DNA of 33,161 nt from Nocardioidaceae bacterium (GTDB taxonomy: Bacteria; Actinomycetota; Actinomycetes; Propionibacteriales; Nocardioidaceae): the NCBI GenBank assembly GCA_025934895.1, contig JAICWH010000029.1:1-33161 (forward strand). Direction: 5' to 3'. Numbering within the stretch: the stretch's first letter is position 1; every line of letters starts with the position of its first letter. Made by a program: the position numbers and the translations under genes. The notes under the pieces are model-generated. The model made no database searches, was not told the origin of the DNA, and was given only the letters and a program-made list of their open reading frames with translations. Positions 15,534-23,666 of this stretch are shown in pieces.

Positions 15534-16910
15534 ATGAGCACCTTTGCCACCGTCAACCCTGCGACCGGCGAGACCCTCGAGGAGTTCCCGACCCTCGACG
15601 AGCAGGGCGTCGAGACCGCGCTGTCCCGGGTCCGGTCCGGCTTCGAGCAGTGGCGCACGACGTCGGCGGCCGAGCGGGCCGCCGTACTCTCCAAGGTCGC
15701 CTCGCTCTACGACGAGCGGGCCGAGGAGCTCGCCGAGCTGATCTCTCTGGAGATGGGCAAGCCGGTCCGCGAGGCCAAGGGCGAGGTGAAGATCTCCTCG
15801 ATGATCTACGCCTACTACGCCGACCTCGGGCCGGGGCTGCTCGAGGACGAGCGGCTCGACGTGCCGGGCGCCGAGGAGACCGTCGTCCGGAAGCTGCCGG
15901 TCGGCCCGCTGCTCGGGATCATGCCCTGGAACTACCCCTACTACCAGGTCGCCCGGTTCGCGGCGCCGAACCTGATGCTGGGCAACACCGTGCTGCTCAA
16001 GCACGCTCCCAGCTGTCCGCGCTCGGCGCTGCGGATGGAGGAGCTGTTCGTCGAGGCGGGGCTGCCGGCTGACGCCTACGTCAACATCTTCGCGACCAAC
16101 GAGCAGGTCGCCGACATCATCGCCGACCCCCGGATCCAGGGTGTGTCCCTGACCGGCAGCGAACGCGCCGGCGCCGCGGTCGCCGAGGTGGCCGGCCGCA
16201 ACCTGAAGAAGGTCGTCCTCGAGCTCGGCGGGTCGGACGCCTTCATCGTGCTGGACTCGGCGGACATGGACGCCACGGTCAAGTCGGCGACCCGGGGGCG
16301 GATGTCCAACACCGGCCAGGCCTGCAACGCCGCCAAGCGGTTCGTGGTCCTGGAGCCCTACTACGACGAGTTCGTGTCCAAGCTGACCGCGTCGTTCGCA
16401 GCGATGGTCCCCGGTGACCCGATGAACCCGAAGACCGCCATCGGCCCGCTGTCCTCGCAGACCGCCGCGGCGACCCTGACCGAGCAGGTCGAGAACGCCG
16501 TGGCCGAGGGCGCGACGGTGCTCACCGGCGGACACCGGATCGATGGGCCGGGTGCCTACGTCGAGCCGACGCTGCTCGCGGACGTGAGGCCCGGGATGCG
16601 GGCCTACTCGGAGGAGCTGTTCGGACCCGTCGGGGTCGTCTACAAGGTGTCCTCGGCGGACGAGGCCGTGGAGCTGACCAACTCCTCGTCGTTCGGGCTC
16701 AGCGGCTCGGTGTGGAGCAGCGACCTCGACAGGGCGCGTGAGGTTGCCGAGCGCCTCGAGGTCGGGATGGCGTTCGTCAACGAGCACGGAACCACGTTGC
16801 CGGCCCTGCCCTTCGGTGGCGTCAAGCGGTCCGGCTTCGGTCGTGAGCTCGGGCCCTGGGGGATGGACGAGTTCGTGAACAAGAAGCTGGTCAGGGTCTC
16901 GAAGGCGTGA
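15534..16910 (+). CDS. NAD(P)-dependent succinate/glutarate-semialdehyde dehydrogenase-like
   Basis: 458 residues of the aldehyde dehydrogenase superfamily, closest in appearance to the GabD-like semialdehyde dehydrogenases (start FATVNPATGETLEEFPTL, then MPWNYPYYQVARFAAPN). The catalytic Glu is in LELGGSD (about 230) and the nucleophile in NTGQACNAAKRF (Cys264). It oxidises a short semialdehyde to the carboxylate. Its last four bases (GTGA) overlap the start of the glutaryl-CoA dehydrogenase-like gene, so the two are translationally coupled. This favours glutarate semialdehyde, from lysine or 5-aminovalerate breakdown, over succinate semialdehyde; that is inference from context. Confidence 0.85.
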   Translation: MSTFATVNPATGETLEEFPTLDEQGVETALSRVRSGFEQWRTTSAAERAAVLSKVASLYDERAEELAELISLEMGKPVREAKGEVKISSMIYAYYADLGPGLLEDERLDVPGAEETVVRKLPVGPLLGIMPWNYPYYQVARFAAPNLMLGNTVLLKHAPSCPRSALRMEELFVEAGLPADAYVNIFATNEQVADIIADPRIQGVSLTGSERAGAAVAEVAGRNLKKVVLELGGSDAFIVLDSADMDATVKSATRGRMSNTGQACNAAKRFVVLEPYYDEFVSKLTASFAAMVPGDPMNPKTAIGPLSSQTAAATLTEQVENAVAEGATVLTGGHRIDGPGAYVEPTLLADVRPGMRAYSEELFGPVGVVYKVSSADEAVELTNSSSFGLSGSVWSSDLDRAREVAERLEVGMAFVNEHGTTLPALPFGGVKRSGFGRELGPWGMDEFVNKKLVRVSKA

Positions 16911-18085
16911 GTGCTGCCGTGACCTCCCTGGCCGACGACTACCTCGACCTCGACAGCCTGTTCTCCCCCGAGGAGCTGGCCCTGCGGGACCGCGTCCGCG
17001 CGTTCGTGAAGGCGCGCATCAAGCCACACATCGAGGAGTGGTACGAAGCCGCGCACTTCCCGCTGGAGATCGTCAAGGAGCTCGGTGAGCTGGGCGTGCT
17101 GGGCATGCACCTCGAGGGCTACGGCTGCCCGGGGCGCAGCGCCGTGGAGTACGGCCTGGCAGCCCTCGAGCTCGAGGCCGGTGACTCGGGTCTGCGGACG
17201 TTCGTGAGCGTGCAGGGCTCACTGGCGATGAGCGCGATCCGCCACTTCGGCTCCGAGGAGCACAAGCAGAAGTGGCTGCCGGGGATGGCTGCCGGTGAGC
17301 TGATCGGGTGCTTCGGGCTCACCGAGCCGACCGCGGGCAGCGACCCCGCCAGCATGCTCACCACCGCGCGACGCGACGGCGAGGAGTGGGTGCTCGACGG
17401 CCACAAGCGGTGGATCGGGCTGGCGTCCGTCGCGGACGTCGCGGTGATCTGGGCGAAGACCGAGGACGGCGTGATCCGTGGGTTCGTGGTGCCCACCTCG
17501 ACCCCCGGCTTCACGGCCACCCCGATCCAGCACAAGCTGTCCATGCGGGCGTCCATCCAGTGCGACGTCGACCTGGTCGACGTACGTCTGCCTGCGGGTG
17601 CGGTCCTCCCGGACGTGACCGGGCTGAAGGGTCCGTTCTCGTGTCTCAACGAGGCCCGCTACGGGATCATGTGGGGTGCCATGGGCGCCGCCCGGGACTC
17701 CTACGAGGCGGCCCGCGACTACGCCCTCGAGCGCACCCAGTTCGGGCAGCCGCTGGCGTCCTTCCAGCTCACGCAGCAGAAGCTGGTCGACATGGTCCTG
17801 GAGCTCCAGAAGGGCGTGCTCGTCGCCCTACAGACCGGCCGGCTCAAGGACGCCGGCCGGCTCCGGCCGGAGCAGATCTCGTTCGGCAAGCTCAACAACG
17901 TCCGCGAGGCGATCGCCATCTGCCGCGAGGCCCGCACGGTGATCGGCGGCAACGGCGTCACGCTGGACCACTCACCCCTGCGGCACGCCAGCAACCTGGA
18001 GAGCGTCCGGACCTACGAGGGGACCGACGAGGTGCATACCCTGATCATGGGGCGGGCCGTCACCGGGATCCAGGCCTTCACCTAG
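16907..18085 (+). CDS. Glutaryl-CoA dehydrogenase-like acyl-CoA dehydrogenase
   Basis: 392 residues, normal for glutaryl-CoA dehydrogenase. That enzyme oxidises and decarboxylates glutaryl-CoA to crotonyl-CoA with FAD and ETF. Visible are the FAD/substrate motif FGLTEPTAGSDPASM (about 139), KRWIGLASVADVAVIWAKT, the RTQFGQPLASFQLTQQKL segment and the catalytic Glu in RTYEGTDEVHTLIMGRA (about 370). The GTG start at 16907 overlaps the aldehyde dehydrogenase stop as GTGA. Relatives include medium-chain and 2-methylacyl-CoA dehydrogenases, so the exact substrate is not proven, but sequence features and coupling both favour glutaryl-CoA. Downstream lie an 11-bp tandem duplication, a C-rich tract and repeat array C. 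Confidence 0.85.
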   Translation: MSAAVTSLADDYLDLDSLFSPEELALRDRVRAFVKARIKPHIEEWYEAAHFPLEIVKELGELGVLGMHLEGYGCPGRSAVEYGLAALELEAGDSGLRTFVSVQGSLAMSAIRHFGSEEHKQKWLPGMAAGELIGCFGLTEPTAGSDPASMLTTARRDGEEWVLDGHKRWIGLASVADVAVIWAKTEDGVIRGFVVPTSTPGFTATPIQHKLSMRASIQCDVDLVDVRLPAGAVLPDVTGLKGPFSCLNEARYGIMWGAMGAARDSYEAARDYALERTQFGQPLASFQLTQQKLVDMVLELQKGVLVALQTGRLKDAGRLRPEQISFGKLNNVREAIAICREARTVIGGNGVTLDHSPLRHASNLESVRTYEGTDEVHTLIMGRAVTGIQAFT

Positions 18086-18110
18086 GCCTCGTCGACGTCG
18101 TGACCCGAAC

Positions 18111-18132
18111 CGCCTCCTGACCGCCTCCTGAC
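18111..18132 (+). repeat. 11-bp tandem duplication
   Basis: CGCCTCCTGAC occurs twice in direct succession (18111-18121, 18122-18132), just after the glutaryl-CoA dehydrogenase-like gene and before the C-rich tract. Confidence 0.8.
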
Positions 18133-18141
18133 CGCCCGCTG

Positions 18142-18172
18142 CCCCCCACCCCCCACCCCCACCCCCCACCCC
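18142..18172 (-). other. G-quadruplex-type tract on the minus strand
   Basis: Runs of 6, 6, 5, 6 and 4 cytosines are separated by single A residues. The minus strand therefore has five G-runs with one-base T loops, the pattern of a very stable quadruplex. On the plus strand the transcript would be C-rich and unstructured, like a Rho loading site. Confidence 0.75.
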
Positions 18173-18262
18173 TGTGCCGACCCGGCGCATCCGCAGGCCG
18201 AAACCCCGTCGACCCGGCGCATCCGCAGGGCCGAAACCCCGTCGACCCGGCGCTTCCGCAGG
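18173..18262 (+). repeat. GC-rich 32-bp repeat family, array C (three copies)
   Basis: Cores lie at 18177-18196, 18209-18228 and 18242-18261, with spacing 32 and 33. They are variants of YCGACCCGGCGCWTCCGCAG. The array lies between the G-rich tract and the AbiEi-like gene, same strand as the upstream glutaryl-CoA dehydrogenase-like gene. Confidence 0.9.
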
Positions 18263-18302
18263 ACCTGTGGACAGCGAGTCGCGACGAACCCGCGGAGAGT
18301 CC

Positions 18303-19286
18303 ATGCTGCTGGACGTGACTGTGCTCGCGGGATCTCGCAACGCAGCGCTGCTGGGACCCGGCTTCCCGCTGCCGCTGGAACAACCGTTCACGACGCGCCA
18401 AGCATTGGAGTCCGGCATCAGCAGATGGCGGCTGCATCGCCTGGTTCGCGAAGGCTACCTGCGGCGGCTGCTCAAGGGCGTGTACGTAGCGGCACAGACG
18501 CCGGACAGCCTCCTGCTCCGTGCGGAGGCGCTGGTCAGCGTCGTACCCACGCATGCAGTGGTCACCGACTGGACCGCGGTCTGGCTCTTCACCGGGCTGT
18601 TGCCACCGAACGACCACCTCGCCGTGCCGGCCATCAGCATGTTCCTGCCAGCGGGGAAGGGTCGGCTGCGCAACCAATTGTGCGACAGCGGCGAACGGAC
18701 CTTCGTCACCGGCGATTTCCTCACCATCGGCGGGCTGAGGGTCACCACGCCCCTTCGGACCGCGTGGGACATGGGTCGGCTGGCCCACCGAGACCGGGCC
18801 CTGAGCGGAATGGACGGACTGCTGAGACACGACCCCTCGATGCGTGAGGAGATGGTCGGCGGCGTCGAACGCTTTCGCAGGCAGCGCGGCGTGGTCCAGC
18901 TGCGCGAGCTTGCGCCGCTGGCCGACGCTCGGGCCGAGTCGCCGGGCGAGTCGGTTCTGCGGCTGCGCTGGCTGGACCTTCGGAGCCTGCCCGCACCCAC
19001 GCCGCAGGTGCCGATCTTCGACGACCGCGGTGTGCGGATCCACCGGCTCGACCTCGGCGTCGAGAAGCTTCGCTTCAGCGTGGAGTACGACGGGGAGGAG
19101 TTCCACTCCACCAACGAGGACCTCGTGCACGACGAGCGAAGACGGGAGTGGATCCGTCGCGAACGAGGCTGGCTGATCGTGCCCGTACGCAAGCACAACG
19201 TGTTCGGCGCCACCCGGGACATCGAGGGGATCCTCTACGAGGGCGTGCGGGAGGCCCGCCGGCGACTCGGTGAGCGACTGAGGTGA
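18303..19286 (+). CDS. AbiEi-like N-terminal domain with DUF559-type C-terminal domain
   Basis: 327 residues. The N-terminal part (about 25-75: FTTRQALESGISRWRLHRLV, then GYLRRLLKGVYV) matches the winged-helix start of type IV toxin-antitoxin AbiEi-family proteins. The C-terminal 80 residues (FSVEYDGEEFHS, DERRREWIRRERGWLIVPV) resemble DUF559 / Vsr-like folds of the PD-(D/E)XK nuclease clan. Many actinobacteria carry such orphan proteins; a nuclease or DNA-binding role is possible but unproven. No AbiEii-type nucleotidyltransferase toxin is adjacent. GGAGAG lies 3 nt before the ATG at 18303, close but the best start. The gene sits between repeat array C and a convergent hydrolase gene, an accessory-looking position. 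Confidence 0.7.
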   Translation: MLLDVTVLAGSRNAALLGPGFPLPLEQPFTTRQALESGISRWRLHRLVREGYLRRLLKGVYVAAQTPDSLLLRAEALVSVVPTHAVVTDWTAVWLFTGLLPPNDHLAVPAISMFLPAGKGRLRNQLCDSGERTFVTGDFLTIGGLRVTTPLRTAWDMGRLAHRDRALSGMDGLLRHDPSMREEMVGGVERFRRQRGVVQLRELAPLADARAESPGESVLRLRWLDLRSLPAPTPQVPIFDDRGVRIHRLDLGVEKLRFSVEYDGEEFHSTNEDLVHDERRREWIRRERGWLIVPVRKHNVFGATRDIEGILYEGVREARRRLGERLR

Positions 19287-19292
19287 CCTCAG
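19278..19292. terminator. Small palindrome at converging gene ends
   Basis: CTGAGGTGACCTCAG is a perfect palindrome whose centre TGA is the stop codon of the AbiEi-like gene. It gives a 6-bp stem with a three-base loop. No U-run follows, so terminator function is doubtful. Confidence 0.3.
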
Positions 19293-19313
19293 ACCCCTTC
19301 GGATCGACCGCGT

Positions 19314-20015
19314 CTAGGCGGCATAGGAGGTCGCCGCCGCTACCAGCCCGGCGAACAAGCCAGCGTCCGCGCGGGTCTCCGGGTGCCACTGCACCGCCAC
19401 CCGGAACCGCTCACCCGGGGCCTCGATCGCCTCCACTGTGCCGTCCTCGGCTCGCGCCGCGACGACGAACCCCGGATGCTCGCGCACGGACTGGTGATGG
19501 TGGCAGCCCACGCTGCTCCGGTCCCCGAGCAGCATCCTCAGCCGGGTGCCGGCGACGGTCTCGATGTCCACGTCCCCGAACTCCGGACCGCTCGGGGAGT
19601 GGGTCTGATGGCCGACCGAGTCCGGGAGATGCTGGTCGAGGGTGCCACCGGAGTGCACGGCCATCACCTGCATTCCGCGGCAGATCCCGAGCACTGGTAG
19701 CTCACGAGCCTCCGCTGCCTCGAGCAGAGCGAGCTCCCAGGCGTCGCGGTCGGTGCGCCAGCTCACGGTGAGCGGATGCGGGTCGGCGCCGTACCGGCCG
19801 GGGTCGACGTCGGCGCCGCCCGCGATCACCAGTCCGTCGAGCCGCCCCACGGCGTAGGTCGCCGCAGCCGGCTCGATCGGCGGGAGCAGCACCGGGACGC
19901 CGCCGGCGCGCTGGATGGAGTCGGCGTACCTCGTCGGGAGGAGGTCTGCCGGTTGGTCCCAGACGCCCCATCGCGCCTGCTCGCGGTAGGTGCTCAGTCC
20001 GATCAGCGGTCGCAC
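19314..20015 (-). CDS. Class I glutamine amidotransferase-like gamma-glutamyl hydrolase (PuuD-like, peptidase C26)
   Basis: 233 residues. The fold and catalytic set are those of gamma-glutamyl-GABA hydrolase PuuD: nucleophile Cys112 in LGICRGMQVM, His211 and Glu213 in VQWHPET, plus IAGGADVDPGRY (65-75). PuuD enzymes cut the gamma-glutamyl amide after an amine has been glutamylated and oxidised, releasing glutamate and the product acid. It is the last gene of the leftward operon with the glutamine-synthetase-like ligase, aldehyde dehydrogenase and SDR, which supports that role. The GTG start at 20015 has no strong Shine-Dalgarno. Repeat array D lies between it and the SDR gene. The substrate is unknown. 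Confidence 0.85.
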   Translation of the reverse strand: MRPLIGLSTYREQARWGVWDQPADLLPTRYADSIQRAGGVPVLLPPIEPAAATYAVGRLDGLVIAGGADVDPGRYGADPHPLTVSWRTDRDAWELALLEAAEARELPVLGICRGMQVMAVHSGGTLDQHLPDSVGHQTHSPSGPEFGDVDIETVAGTRLRMLLGDRSSVGCHHHQSVREHPGFVVAARAEDGTVEAIEAPGERFRVAVQWHPETRADAGLFAGLVAAATSYAA

Positions 20016-20026
20016 GTCAGCTCAGC

Positions 20027-20089
20027 CCCTGCGGACGCGCCGACTCGGCAGGGTTCCGGCCTGCGGACGGGCCGACTCGGCAGGGTCGG
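20027..20089 (-). repeat. GC-rich 32-bp repeat family, array D (two copies, inverted)
   Basis: Two copies with period 32. On the plus strand CTGCGGACGCGCCGACTCGG lies at 20029-20048 and a variant at 20061-20080. The family core therefore reads on the minus strand, the same strand as the SDR gene that ends 11 nt before the first core. The array sits inside the apparent operon. CCCTGC/GCAGGG arms can pair. Confidence 0.88.
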
Positions 20090-20091
20090 CA

Positions 20092-20859
20092 TCACAGGGG
20101 GGTGACGTAGGCACCGGAGATCCCGCCATCGACAAGGAACGTGCTGGCGGTGATGAAGCTGGCCTCGTCGGAGGCGAGGAAGACCACGGCGTTGGCGATC
20201 TCCACGGGATCGGCGAACCGGCCCATCGGCACGTGCACCAGACGGCGCTGCGCACGATCCTGGTCACTGGCGAACAGCTCCTGGAGCAGCGGCGTGTTCA
20301 CGGGCCCGGGGCACAGCGCGTTCACCCGGACCCCGTCGCGGGCGAACTGCACCCCGAGCTCCCGGGACATGGACAGCACACCACCCTTGGCCGCCGAGTA
20401 GGAGATCTGCGACGTCGCAGCGCCCATCACCGCGACGAACGAGGCGGTGTTGACGATCGAGCCGCGGCCCTGCTCGAGCATGTACGGCAGGACCGCCTTG
20501 CAGCACAGGTACACGCTCGTGAGGTCGACGTCCTGCACCTTGCGCCAGGTCTCGAGGTCGGTGTCCAGGATCGAGTCGTCGTCCGGTGGTGAGATGCCGG
20601 CGTTGTTGAAGGCGATGTCCACCGACCCGTAGGTCTCCTTGACCGTCCTGAACAGCCCGTCGACCTGGTCCTTGTCGGTGACGTCGCAGTGCACGAACAG
20701 CCCGCCGACGCCGTCGGCCACCTCCTTCCCGTGCAGGTCGTCGACATCCGCGACGACCACGTGCGCGCCTTCCTCGGCGAAGCGCAGCACCGTCGCCAGA
20801 CCGATGCCCGAGCATCCGCCGGTGACGACGGCCACCTTCCCGTCGAGCCGTCCTGCCAT
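20092..20859 (-). CDS. Short-chain dehydrogenase/reductase
   Basis: 255 residues, classical SDR: cofactor motif VTGGCSGIG (12-20), DVDD acidic residues after strand 2 (favouring NAD), NNAGIS, a catalytic Ser in NTASF and YSAAKGG, and the C-terminal FITASTFLVDGGISG. Relatives are annotated as 3-oxoacyl-ACP reductases or glucose dehydrogenases, which says little about the substrate. In this operon an alcohol intermediate of the amine pathway is plausible, for example oxidation of a hydroxyl group to an aldehyde for the neighbouring aldehyde dehydrogenase. AAGGAA lies 6 nt upstream of the ATG. The gene is 34 bp after the aldehyde dehydrogenase. Confidence 0.88.
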   Translation of the reverse strand: MAGRLDGKVAVVTGGCSGIGLATVLRFAEEGAHVVVADVDDLHGKEVADGVGGLFVHCDVTDKDQVDGLFRTVKETYGSVDIAFNNAGISPPDDDSILDTDLETWRKVQDVDLTSVYLCCKAVLPYMLEQGRGSIVNTASFVAVMGAATSQISYSAAKGGVLSMSRELGVQFARDGVRVNALCPGPVNTPLLQELFASDQDRAQRRLVHVPMGRFADPVEIANAVVFLASDEASFITASTFLVDGGISGAYVTPL

Positions 20860-20893
20860 CTGTGTTCCTTCCGTGGGCTGGTCGCGCGACCCC

Positions 20894-22249
20894 TCAGTGC
20901 GCGATGAAGACGTTCTTCTCCTCGGTGAACGCGTGCGGCGCGTCCGGCCCGAGCTCCCGGCCGAGCCCGGACTGCTTGTAGCCTCCGAACGGCGTCCAGT
21001 AGCGCACCGCCGAGTTGGAGTTCACCGACAGGTTGCCGGCCTGCACGCCGCGCGCGACCCGGAGGGCACGCCCGACGTCGGCGGTGAAGATGGAGCCGGC
21101 GAGGCCGTAGTCGGTGTCGTTCGCGCGGGCGACCGCGTCGGCCTCGTCGTCGAACGGCATCACCGCCACCACCGGGCCGAAGACCTCCTCGCGCCAGATC
21201 CGCTCGTCCGGCGAGTCGGAGAGCACCACGGTCGGGGGCACCCAGAAGCCCGGGCCCGCAGGAGCCGGCCCGGTGAACGCGACGTCCGCATCCTCCACGT
21301 AGGCCCGGACGCTCGAGCGCTGGTGGGCCGAGATCAGCGGCCCCATCTCGCTGCGGCGGTCAGCCGGGTCGAGCACGGCCATCGCGCGGACGGCCGGCTC
21401 GAGGAGGTCGAGGAACTCGTCGTACGCCGTGCGCTCGACCAGGATGCGCGAGCGGGCACAGCAGTCCTGGCCCGCGTTGTCGAACACGGCGTACGGCGCC
21501 GCAGCAGCTGCCGCGGCCAGGTCCGCGTCGGCGAAGATCACGTTGGCGCTCTTGCCGCCGAGCTCCAGAGTGCACCGCTTCACCTGGTCCGCGCAGCCGG
21601 CCATGATCCGCTTGCCCACCTCGGTGGAGCCGGTGAAGCAGACCTTGCGGACCAGGGGATGCGTCACGAACCGCTCGCCGACTACGGACCCCTTCCCGGG
21701 GATGACGGTGAACACCCCCTCGGGCAGACCGGCCTCGAGGGCCAGCTCGCCGATCCGGATGGCGGTCAGCGGGGTGAGCTCGGCAGGCTTGAGGACCACG
21801 GTGTTCCCGGCGGCCAGCGCCGGCGCCATCCCCCAAGCCATGATGGGCATCGGGAAGTTCCAGGGCACGATGATGCCGACCACCCCGAGCGGCTCATGGA
21901 ACGTGACGTCCAGTCCGCCGGGCACCGGGATCTGCCGGCCGAACATCCGCTCCGGCGCGGCGGAGTAGTAGTTCAGGCAGTCCCGGACGTTGCCGGCCTC
22001 CCACGTCGCGTTGCCCCAGGTGTGGCCGGCGTTGCGGACCTCGAGCTCGGCGAGCTCCTCGACGTGGGCGTCGACGACCGCGGCGAAGCGGCGCAGCAGC
22101 GTCGCGCGGTCACCGGGCGTGACGTCGCGCCAGGCCGGGAACGCGGCATGCGCCCGCTCGACGAGACGGTCGGTGTCCTCGACCGACGCCAGCGAGACGT
22201 CCGTCACCGGCCGCTCGGTCGCCGGGTTGACGACGGTGAACACAGCCAT
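20894..22249 (-). CDS. Aldehyde dehydrogenase (PuuC-like context)
   Basis: About 451 residues. NAD(P)-dependent oxidation of an aldehyde to the acid. Motifs: IVPWNFPMPIMAWGMAPAL, ELGGKSANVIFADADL with the general-base Glu, the nucleophile region NAGQDCCARSRIL and the C-terminal PFGGYKQSGLGRELGPDA. The nucleophile motif has two adjacent Cys. The ATG at 22249 is chosen because GAGGGG lies just upstream; an in-frame GTG at 22258 would overlap the preceding gene's stop region. Only 5 bp separate it from the glutamine-synthetase-like gene, so the two are co-translated. In the proposed pathway it acts on a gamma-glutamylated amino aldehyde; free amino aldehydes are also possible. Confidence 0.9.
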   Translation of the reverse strand: MAVFTVVNPATERPVTDVSLASVEDTDRLVERAHAAFPAWRDVTPGDRATLLRRFAAVVDAHVEELAELEVRNAGHTWGNATWEAGNVRDCLNYYSAAPERMFGRQIPVPGGLDVTFHEPLGVVGIIVPWNFPMPIMAWGMAPALAAGNTVVLKPAELTPLTAIRIGELALEAGLPEGVFTVIPGKGSVVGERFVTHPLVRKVCFTGSTEVGKRIMAGCADQVKRCTLELGGKSANVIFADADLAAAAAAAPYAVFDNAGQDCCARSRILVERTAYDEFLDLLEPAVRAMAVLDPADRRSEMGPLISAHQRSSVRAYVEDADVAFTGPAPAGPGFWVPPTVVLSDSPDERIWREEVFGPVVAVMPFDDEADAVARANDTDYGLAGSIFTADVGRALRVARGVQAGNLSVNSNSAVRYWTPFGGYKQSGLGRELGPDAPHAFTEEKNVFIAH

Positions 22250-22254
22250 GCCCC

Positions 22255-23631
22255 TCACATCCTCTCGAAGCTGCGTCGGAGCTCCCAGTCGGTGACCGCG
22301 GCCCCGAACGACGCCAGCTCGACGTCGGCCATGTTGGTGTAGTGGTCGACGACCTCCTCACCGAGCGCGGCGCGGGCGACCGACGACCGGGTGAAGGCGT
22401 CACGAGCGTCCCGCAGGGTCTGCGGCACCCTGGGCTTGTCGGACTCGTAGGCGTTGCCGACGAGCTCCGGCTCCAGCTCCAGCTCGTTGTCGATGCCGTG
22501 CAGCCCGCCGGCGAGCATCGCGGCGAGCGCCAGGTAGGGGTTCACGTCACCGCCGGGCAGCCGGTTCTCCATCCGCGCCGAGGCGCCGTGGCCCACCAGC
22601 CGCACGGCGCAGGTCCGGTTGTCGAGTCCCCAGGCGACAGCGGTCGGCGCGAACGACCCGGCGGCGAAACGCTTGTAGGAGTTGACGTTCGGGGCGTAGA
22701 GCAGCGTGAAGTCCTCCATGGTGGCGAGCACGCCCGCGACGAAGTGGTCGTAGAGCGGCGTCCTGGCACCGTCCTGCCAGAACACCGTCTCGCCGTCAGT
22801 TCCGCGCAGCGACAGGTGGATGTGGCAGGAGTTCCCCTCCCGCTCGTTGAACTTCGCCATGAACGTCAGCGACTTGCCGTGCGCCGCCGCGATCTCCTTG
22901 GCCGCGGTCTTGTAGACCGAGTGGTTGTCGGCGGTCGCGAGCGCCGCGTCGTAGAGGAAGCCGATCTCCTGCTGCCCGAAGTTGCACTCCCCCTTCGCAC
23001 CCTCGACGTTCATCCCGGCGGCGTACATGGCGTTGCGGATGTCGCGGAGCACGGGCTCCACCCGCGTCGTGCCGAGGATCGAGTAGTCGATGTTGTACTG
23101 ATTGCTCGGTGTCAGCCCCTTGTAGCCGGCGCTCCAGGCGCTCTCGTAGGTGTCCTCGAAGAGGATGAACTCGAGCTCCGTGCCGGCGAGCGCGACGAAG
23201 CCGGCGTCGGCTGCGCGCCGCAGCTGGTGCTTGAGGATCGTCCGCGGGGAGGGCTCCACCGGGCTGTGGTCGGAGTCGACGAGGTCGCACTGGATCATCG
23301 CCGTCCCCGGCACGTGGGGAAGCAGCCGGATCGTGTCGTAGTCGAGGACGAACTCCATGTCCCCGTAGCCCTTCTCCCAGGAGGTCATCGCATAGCCACT
23401 GACGGTGTTCATGTCCACGTCGACGCCGAGGAGGTAGTTGCACCCCTCCACCCCGTGGTCCAGCACGACGTCGGTGAAGTACGACGCGTGCAGCCGTTTG
23501 CCCTGCAGCCGACCCTGCATGTCGGTGAACGCGATGACCACCGTGTCGACAGCACCAGAGCCGATCAACGTCTCGAGGCGCTCCAGGTCGAGCAGCCGGG
23601 GGTTGCGCGGCGGCAGCGAGGGCAGTGACAT
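22255..23631 (-). CDS. Glutamine synthetase-family gamma-glutamyl-amine ligase (PuuA/GlnA3/GlnA4-like)
   Basis: 458 residues. The fold is that of glutamine synthetase with ATP, glutamate and metal residues in place: TELEFILFEDTYE, NFGQQEIGFLYD, GNSCHIHLSL, NSYKRFAAGSFAPTAVAWG and RMENRLPGGDVNPYLALA. The N-terminal FTDMQGRLQGKRL and overall length match the amine-glutamylating subgroup (PuuA for putrescine, Streptomyces GlnA3 for polyamines, GlnA4 for ethanolamine) rather than housekeeping GlnA. The segment expected to hold a GlnA adenylylation Tyr is not recognisable. It should attach glutamate to an amine using ATP. GGAGA precedes the ATG. It is the first catabolic gene after the GntR regulator, 35 bp downstream. 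The amine cannot be named from sequence. Confidence 0.88.
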   Translation of the reverse strand: MSLPSLPPRNPRLLDLERLETLIGSGAVDTVVIAFTDMQGRLQGKRLHASYFTDVVLDHGVEGCNYLLGVDVDMNTVSGYAMTSWEKGYGDMEFVLDYDTIRLLPHVPGTAMIQCDLVDSDHSPVEPSPRTILKHQLRRAADAGFVALAGTELEFILFEDTYESAWSAGYKGLTPSNQYNIDYSILGTTRVEPVLRDIRNAMYAAGMNVEGAKGECNFGQQEIGFLYDAALATADNHSVYKTAAKEIAAAHGKSLTFMAKFNEREGNSCHIHLSLRGTDGETVFWQDGARTPLYDHFVAGVLATMEDFTLLYAPNVNSYKRFAAGSFAPTAVAWGLDNRTCAVRLVGHGASARMENRLPGGDVNPYLALAAMLAGGLHGIDNELELEPELVGNAYESDKPRVPQTLRDARDAFTRSSVARAALGEEVVDHYTNMADVELASFGAAVTDWELRRSFERM

Positions 23632-23666
23632 CGGTTCTCCAGAGGGGGTCGACGGGCAGGGTGATC

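Noticed and set aside
16907-18085. Acyl-CoA dehydrogenase as part of the same operon as the large acyl-CoA dehydrogenase at 7.5 kb
   Set aside because: They are 7.5 kb apart with minus-strand genes in between; only the family is shared.
18174-18302. N-terminal extension of the AbiEi-like protein through repeat array C
   Set aside because: The frame stays open only because the repeats lack stops. The RBS GGAGAG and ATG at 18303 fit the family start.
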